Of a stretch of 15,569 nt of DNA, positions 14,039 through 15,569 are shown one piece after another. The position numbers were made by a program, and so were the translations under genes. Position 1 is the stretch's first letter. Every line of letters starts with the position of its first letter. Origin of the DNA: CAZQEZ01 sp964592475 (GTDB lineage Bacteria; Bacteroidota; Bacteroidia; Cytophagales; Cyclobacteriaceae); assembly GCA_964592475.1 (NCBI GenBank), contig CAZQEZ010000099.1:1-15569 (forward strand). The letters are read 5' to 3'. Below the pieces are notes generated by a model. It ran no database searches. It was not told where the DNA came from and saw nothing but the letters and a program-made list of their open reading frames with translations.

Positions 14039-15229
14039 TTATGAATGTTTAATTAGAGCATCCATCATTGTATTGCATTTCATTTCAGTTTCCTGCCATT
14101 CTTGTTCAGGATTGCTATAACGGGTTACTCCAGCTCCAGCATAAACCATGGCTCGATGTCGCCAAAGCTGCATACAACGAATATTCACAAATATATTGGT
14201 AGCATTGTGAATGTTTACTGGTCCTAAAAAGCCACTGTAAAATTCCCGGTCATACCCTTCATGCTTTCTTAAAAATTCATAAGCAGATTGGCGAGGCATG
14301 CCACATATGGCAGAAGTAGGATGCAGTAAATCCAGCATTACATTGCCTAGTTGAGGAAAATTAGTAGCTTCCATATCCACGCTAAAGTCTGTACGTAAAT
14401 GTACCATTTTGCCGGCTTGGGCGGTTTTAGGTCCATCTTCATCAAATTCACGTAATCGTATTTTTTTAAAACAATCGATTATATAACGGCTAACCAATGC
14501 TTGCTCCTCTATTTCTTTTTGCCTCCACATTACCTCCCACATGGGCACGTTTTTTTTATAAGCCTGAGTGCCAGCGACAGCTGCAGTGTAGAAGCGTTGT
14601 TCGTTTTCAGTTTTTATTAATATTTCAGGTGAAGCACCCATCCAGGTGCCTATTTCAGGAATAGATACTAAACTAACAAATGCATTGGCATACTGCTGGC
14701 ATAGCATGTCAAAGGTTGCAATTAAATCGAAGTCAACCGGTAAATCTACAGACTTACATCGAGATGGAACCACTTTGATGAATTTTCCAGCCTTTATTTC
14801 ATCTATACTTTTTTCTACTAAACCTTGATAATTTACTGCTAATTTTTGGGCTTCTTTTTTATTGGTATACCAATGCTTATTCTTTACTAATTTTTGTTTT
14901 TGTTGCTCAAACTGATCTAAAAATGAATCAACATTTTTACTTCGGAAATGCACCAGCGACTTTTTAAAAGCGATATGTACATCGGATTTTAGAAAATAAG
15001 ATGAGCCTTTGTTGTCAAATTTACTTAACACAAATCCTTCACCTAAATTACTTAACTCTGTATTTACTAAAATCGGGCTACCTGAAAAATCAATAATCAG
15101 GTTTTTTTCTTGCGAGTGAGGGAGTTGATAAAGGGCTATGGCGTAATTTTTCTGGATGGCATATGCCAACAAATCGTCCATGTTTTCCTTCGAAGGTTTA
15201 TTTTTTATTAAAGGGTTATTTATTATCAT
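14039..15229 (-). CDS. menF: Isochorismate synthase of menaquinone synthesis
   Basis: Converts chorismate to isochorismate, the first committed step of the classical menaquinone pathway. The 396-residue protein has the chorismate-binding domain in its C-terminal two thirds. The general base Lys is K152 in FIKVVPSR, followed by TWMGASPEILIK (195-206), AAVAGTQ (216-222) and the acid Glu at about E242 in KEIEEQALV. The C-terminal block HPTSAICGMP, YSGFLGPV and AGAGVTRYSNPEQEWQET holds the Mg ligands. Isochorismate synthase, not anthranilate or salicylate synthase, is favoured by this pattern and by the MenI-like neighbour. The start is the ATG at 15229, one base after the upstream stop (TAATATG). 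Longer in-frame starts lie inside the neighbour and lack family similarity. Met18, at 15178, is a less likely later start. Confidence 0.94.
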   Translation of the reverse strand: MIINNPLIKNKPSKENMDDLLAYAIQKNYAIALYQLPHSQEKNLIIDFSGSPILVNTELSNLGEGFVLSKFDNKGSSYFLKSDVHIAFKKSLVHFRSKNVDSFLDQFEQQKQKLVKNKHWYTNKKEAQKLAVNYQGLVEKSIDEIKAGKFIKVVPSRCKSVDLPVDFDLIATFDMLCQQYANAFVSLVSIPEIGTWMGASPEILIKTENEQRFYTAAVAGTQAYKKNVPMWEVMWRQKEIEEQALVSRYIIDCFKKIRLREFDEDGPKTAQAGKMVHLRTDFSVDMEATNFPQLGNVMLDLLHPTSAICGMPRQSAYEFLRKHEGYDREFYSGFLGPVNIHNATNIFVNIRCMQLWRHRAMVYAGAGVTRYSNPEQEWQETEMKCNTMMDALIKHS

Positions 15230-15230
15230 A

Positions 15231-15569
15231 TTAGTATTTCTCAATAATGGCAACAGTAAGCCGGCTAATGCAAACCAGTTGCCTGTCTTCATTTTCAACT
15301 TTAATTTCCCAAACTTGATAACGTTTACCGAGATGAATGGGTTTAGCAATTCCGACAACAAATCCTTTTGAAGCACCTTTAAGATGATTTCCATTGATAT
15401 CAAGCCCTACAGCTACTTGTTTTTTATTATCAAGTAATAAATTGGCAGCCATACTACCCAGTTCTTCTGCCAGTACCATAGAAGCTCCACCATGTAACCT
15501 GCCAAATGGCTGGCATGTTCGATGGTCTACAGGCATTTTAGCTTTAATGAAATCTGTTCCGATTTCGAG
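15231..15569 (-). CDS. menI: MenI/PaaI-like hotdog thioesterase, 5' end outside the window
   Basis: The last 112 residues of a hotdog thioesterase; the reading frame is open to the window edge, so its start lies outside. The visible part begins LEIGTDFIKAKMPVDHR, the usual N-terminal stretch, then QPFGRLHGGASMVLAEELGS. It carries the HGGAS motif and the catalytic Glu (the E after LA) of the 1,4-dihydroxy-2-naphthoyl-CoA thioesterase / PaaI group. The ending KVENEDRQLVCISRLTVAI is the typical last strand. The Met at 15536 falls mid-domain and is not the true start. Its stop is one base from the menF start, so both are surely co-translated. That pairing supports a role in releasing 1,4-dihydroxy-2-naphthoate in menaquinone synthesis; PaaI-type activity is the alternative. 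Confidence 0.88.
   Translation of the reverse strand, partial: LEIGTDFIKAKMPVDHRTCQPFGRLHGGASMVLAEELGSMAANLLLDNKKQVAVGLDINGNHLKGASKGFVVGIAKPIHLGKRYQVWEIKVENEDRQLVCISRLTVAIIEKY

Noticed and set aside
15230..15403. Longer start for menF at 15403
   Set aside because: The added 58 residues are the thioesterase coding region read in another frame.
1..15569. Defence system, biosynthetic cluster or mobile island
   Set aside because: All recognised genes are housekeeping or envelope functions with uniform AT-rich composition; no nuclease, toxin, integrase, transposase or repeat array was found.

Overview
The window looks like chromosomal core DNA from a Bacteroidota bacterium, probably a Cytophagales-type lineage. 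The evidence is: AT-rich sequence with very AT-rich spacers; no Shine-Dalgarno sequences ahead of most genes; several matches to the Bacteroidota promoter (TTG, a 17-23 base spacer, TAnnTTTG); a menaquinone-type isochorismate synthase; and family members typical of the phylum, such as the short DUF1338 protein, the NamZ/DUF1343 lipoprotein and a lone LolC/E-type permease. The lineage assignment is inference. I see no insertion sequence, phage gene, integrase, tRNA, rRNA or CRISPR array.

Layout, left to right. Positions 106-1511 hold a minus-strand pair, fmt then folA, joined by an ATGA start/stop overlap. Positions 1570-5028 hold a 1152-residue soluble sensor histidine kinase on the minus strand, read as PAS-PAS-GAF-PAS-PAS-GAF-PAS-HisKA-HATPase, with no response regulator beside it. 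A NamZ-like muramidase lipoprotein (minus, 5268-6446) and a LolC/E-like permease with a TTG start (plus, 6518-7735) diverge from a 71-base spacer. A polyprenol-phosphate mannosyltransferase-like GT2 enzyme (minus, 7829-8587) and a GmhB-like HAD phosphatase with a GTG start (plus, 8646-9170) diverge from a 58-base spacer that carries a good promoter and a 12-base palindrome. A hotdog thioesterase (9214-9645) and rlmN (9724-10770) follow. rlmN converges on a DUF1338 protein (minus, 10881-11687) across a 22-base perfect palindrome that looks like a two-way terminator. A secreted M28 peptidase (11848-12789) is followed by a 52-residue YqaE/Pmp3 membrane protein (13020-13178) and a six-helix membrane protein (13211-13942). 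The right end has a tight minus-strand menaquinone pair: a MenI-like hotdog thioesterase cut by the window edge, then menF (14039-15229).

Functional links: folA and fmt join tetrahydrofolate supply to initiator tRNA formylation. The MenI-like protein and MenF belong to menaquinone synthesis. NamZ, the LolC/E-like permease, the mannosyltransferase-like enzyme and the GmhB-like phosphatase all concern the cell envelope, but they do not form one operon. The remaining genes are mostly housekeeping. I did not find a convincing new multi-gene system. The points most worth checking are the GmhB-like phosphatase without its zinc cysteines, the small YqaE gene with its membrane partner, the orphan kinase, the short DUF1338 enzyme, and the palindromic promoter region at 8602-8641.
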